A stretch of DNA of 5,508 bases from an uncultured Erysipelotrichaceae bacterium (GTDB lineage: Bacteria; Bacillota_I; Bacilli_A; RF39; UBA660). Positions within the stretch are counted from its first letter, which is position 1; each line of letters begins with the position of its first letter. Below the pieces are notes generated by a model that saw nothing but the letters and a program-made list of their open reading frames with translations, was not told where the DNA came from and did not search any database. The stretch is taken from positions 1 to 5,508 of the forward strand of contig CADBLY010000100.1 in the NCBI GenBank assembly GCA_902795725.1, written 5' to 3'. Shown here in pieces: positions 5,283-5,508 of the stretch. Made by a program: the position numbers and the translations under genes.

Positions 5283-5384
5283 AAAAAAAAACTTACGGAT
5301 ATCCGTAAGTAGTTTTTAAATGGAGCGAGTGTCGTAGATATCTACAACTCTTTCTCTAGTGATATGATAAATATCACTCACTAC
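5282..5384 (-). ncRNA. Candidate small RNA with its own promoter and terminator
   Basis: Read on the minus strand, this is a transcript of about 100 nt in three parts. Hairpin A pairs AGUGAUAU (5378-5371) with AUAUCACU (5365-5358) around a 5-nt loop. Hairpin B pairs GUUGUAG (5348-5342) with CUACGAC (5337-5331) around AUAU. A strong terminator hairpin (5310-5291) then ends in eight U residues. Alternatively AGUGAGUG (5382-5375) can pair with CACUCGCU (5331-5324), excluding most of hairpin A. In hairpin B and in the long-range stem one position is a G-U pair on the minus strand but a C-A mismatch on the plus strand, which indicates that the minus strand is the structured RNA. An extended -10 promoter precedes it. 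The CUCC between hairpin B and the terminator could act as an anti-Shine-Dalgarno element. No known RNA family was recognised. It could instead be the 3' UTR of the kinase mRNA or a mobile repeat. Confidence 0.55.
5283..5317. terminator. Strong intrinsic terminator, effective on minus and probably plus strand
   Basis: The perfect palindrome ACTTACGGATATCCGTAAGT (5291-5310) has eight As on its left (5283-5290) and AGTTTTT on its right (5311-5317). On the minus strand the hairpin runs straight into eight Us, an ideal terminator for the candidate small RNA. On the plus strand two bases separate the stem from five Us, which can still end the kinase transcript. Confidence 0.8.
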
Positions 5385-5388
5385 TAAT

Positions 5389-5417
5389 AATATAGCATAT
5401 TTTTAGAGAATAATAAA
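5389..5417 (-). promoter_or_regulatory. Extended -10 promoter of the candidate small RNA
   Basis: Minus strand: -10 TATATT (5394-5389) with an upstream TG (5397-5396) forming TGnTATATT. A weak -35 TTTATT (5417-5412) lies 17 bp away. The predicted start is near 5382-5384, just before hairpin A. Confidence 0.45.
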
Positions 5418-5433
5418 CAAAATTATAAACAAA
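5413..5433. repeat. 9-bp direct repeat between divergent promoters
   Basis: ATAAACAAA occurs at 5413-5421 and 5425-5433, a 12-bp period. The copies overlap the -35 regions of the minus-strand and plus-strand promoters respectively, so a dimeric protein bound here could control both. Confidence 0.45.
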
Positions 5434-5454
5434 TATGTAAAAATCTGGTATAAT
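5426..5454 (+). promoter_or_regulatory. Strong extended -10 promoter of the gene beyond the window
   Basis: TAAACA (5426-5431), a 17-bp spacer, and a perfect TATAAT (5449-5454) preceded by TG (5446-5447), giving TGGTATAAT. Transcription would begin near 5461. Confidence 0.75.
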
Positions 5455-5463
5455 CATAATAGC

Positions 5464-5488
5464 GAATATCTTATGATATTCTTTTTTT
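5464..5488 (+). promoter_or_regulatory. 5'-terminal hairpin and U-run in the leader of the next gene
   Basis: GAATATC (5464-5470) pairs with GATATTC (5475-5481) across TTAT and is followed by seven Ts (5482-5488). It starts within a few bases of the predicted transcript start, so it may be a 5' stabilising stem or a very early attenuator. It has the form of a terminator but sits between promoter and ribosome binding site. Confidence 0.5.
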
Positions 5489-5494
5489 ATTTAT

Positions 5495-5508
5495 AAGGAG
5501 GGTAAAAA
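5495..5508 (+). promoter_or_regulatory. Ribosome binding site of a gene starting past the window edge
   Basis: AAGGAGGG (5495-5502) is a near-perfect Shine-Dalgarno sequence followed by TAAAAA to the window end. A start codon is expected at or just after base 5509; the product cannot be seen. Confidence 0.7.

Noticed and set aside
5291..5382. CRISPR repeats or a tracrRNA
   Set aside because: There are no repeated spacer units and no cas genes; the palindromes differ from one another.
5321..5395. Minus-strand tRNA, suggested by a CGCTCCA 3' end and an acceptor-like stem
   Set aside because: The T-arm position has AGATATCT instead of a TTCRANY loop, there is no D-arm or anticodon arm, and the length does not fit.

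Overview
The window comes from a very AT-rich, Gram-positive, spore-forming member of the Bacillota (low-GC Firmicutes). The evidence is a spoVG, yabP, yabQ, divIC cluster of Bacillus/Clostridium type, strong AGGAGG-like ribosome binding sites, A+T-dominated codons, and TGA used as a stop while Trp is TGG, which excludes the Mycoplasma code. The compact genes and composition suggest a reduced-genome Bacilli lineage (Erysipelotrichales or RF39-like), but this placement is inference.

Layout. (1) Bases 1-62 hold what is probably the tail of an unidentified gene. (2) Bases 59-1432 hold a sporulation/division block: spoVG with its own sigma-A-type promoter and a terminator, then a good match to a sigma-E promoter ahead of yabP and yabQ (stop and start overlap), then divIC, which may have its own promoter inside the end of yabQ. 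(3) Bases 1450-2433 encode a prepilin-like secreted protein with a cysteine-bearing C-terminal Ig-like region. It is read closely after divIC and converges on (4) a minus-strand lemA (2443-2982); the two share a hairpin that contains the pilin stop codon. (5) Bases 3029-3373 are an AT-rich gap carrying the promoter of (6) an OmpR-class two-component system closest to CiaR/CiaH (3374-5195). (7) Bases 5196-5508 hold no protein gene but much structure: a candidate minus-strand small RNA of about 100 nt with its own promoter and terminator, a divergent promoter pair sharing a 9-bp direct repeat, and the leader and ribosome binding site of a gene starting just past the window.

How the parts may work together. 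The left half serves the cell envelope during division and sporulation: SpoVG affects gene expression and septation, YabP/YabQ act in spore coat and cortex formation, and DivIC in the divisome. The right half is an envelope-stress-type regulatory module: a sensor kinase without a HAMP linker, its response regulator, a possible autoregulatory operator with the 11-bp spacing known for CiaR boxes, and a neighbouring small RNA. In streptococci CiaR controls a set of small RNAs (csRNAs), so an RNA beside a CiaRH-like pair is the most interesting lead here. Its promoter does not show an obvious CiaR box, so a regulatory link is only a hypothesis.
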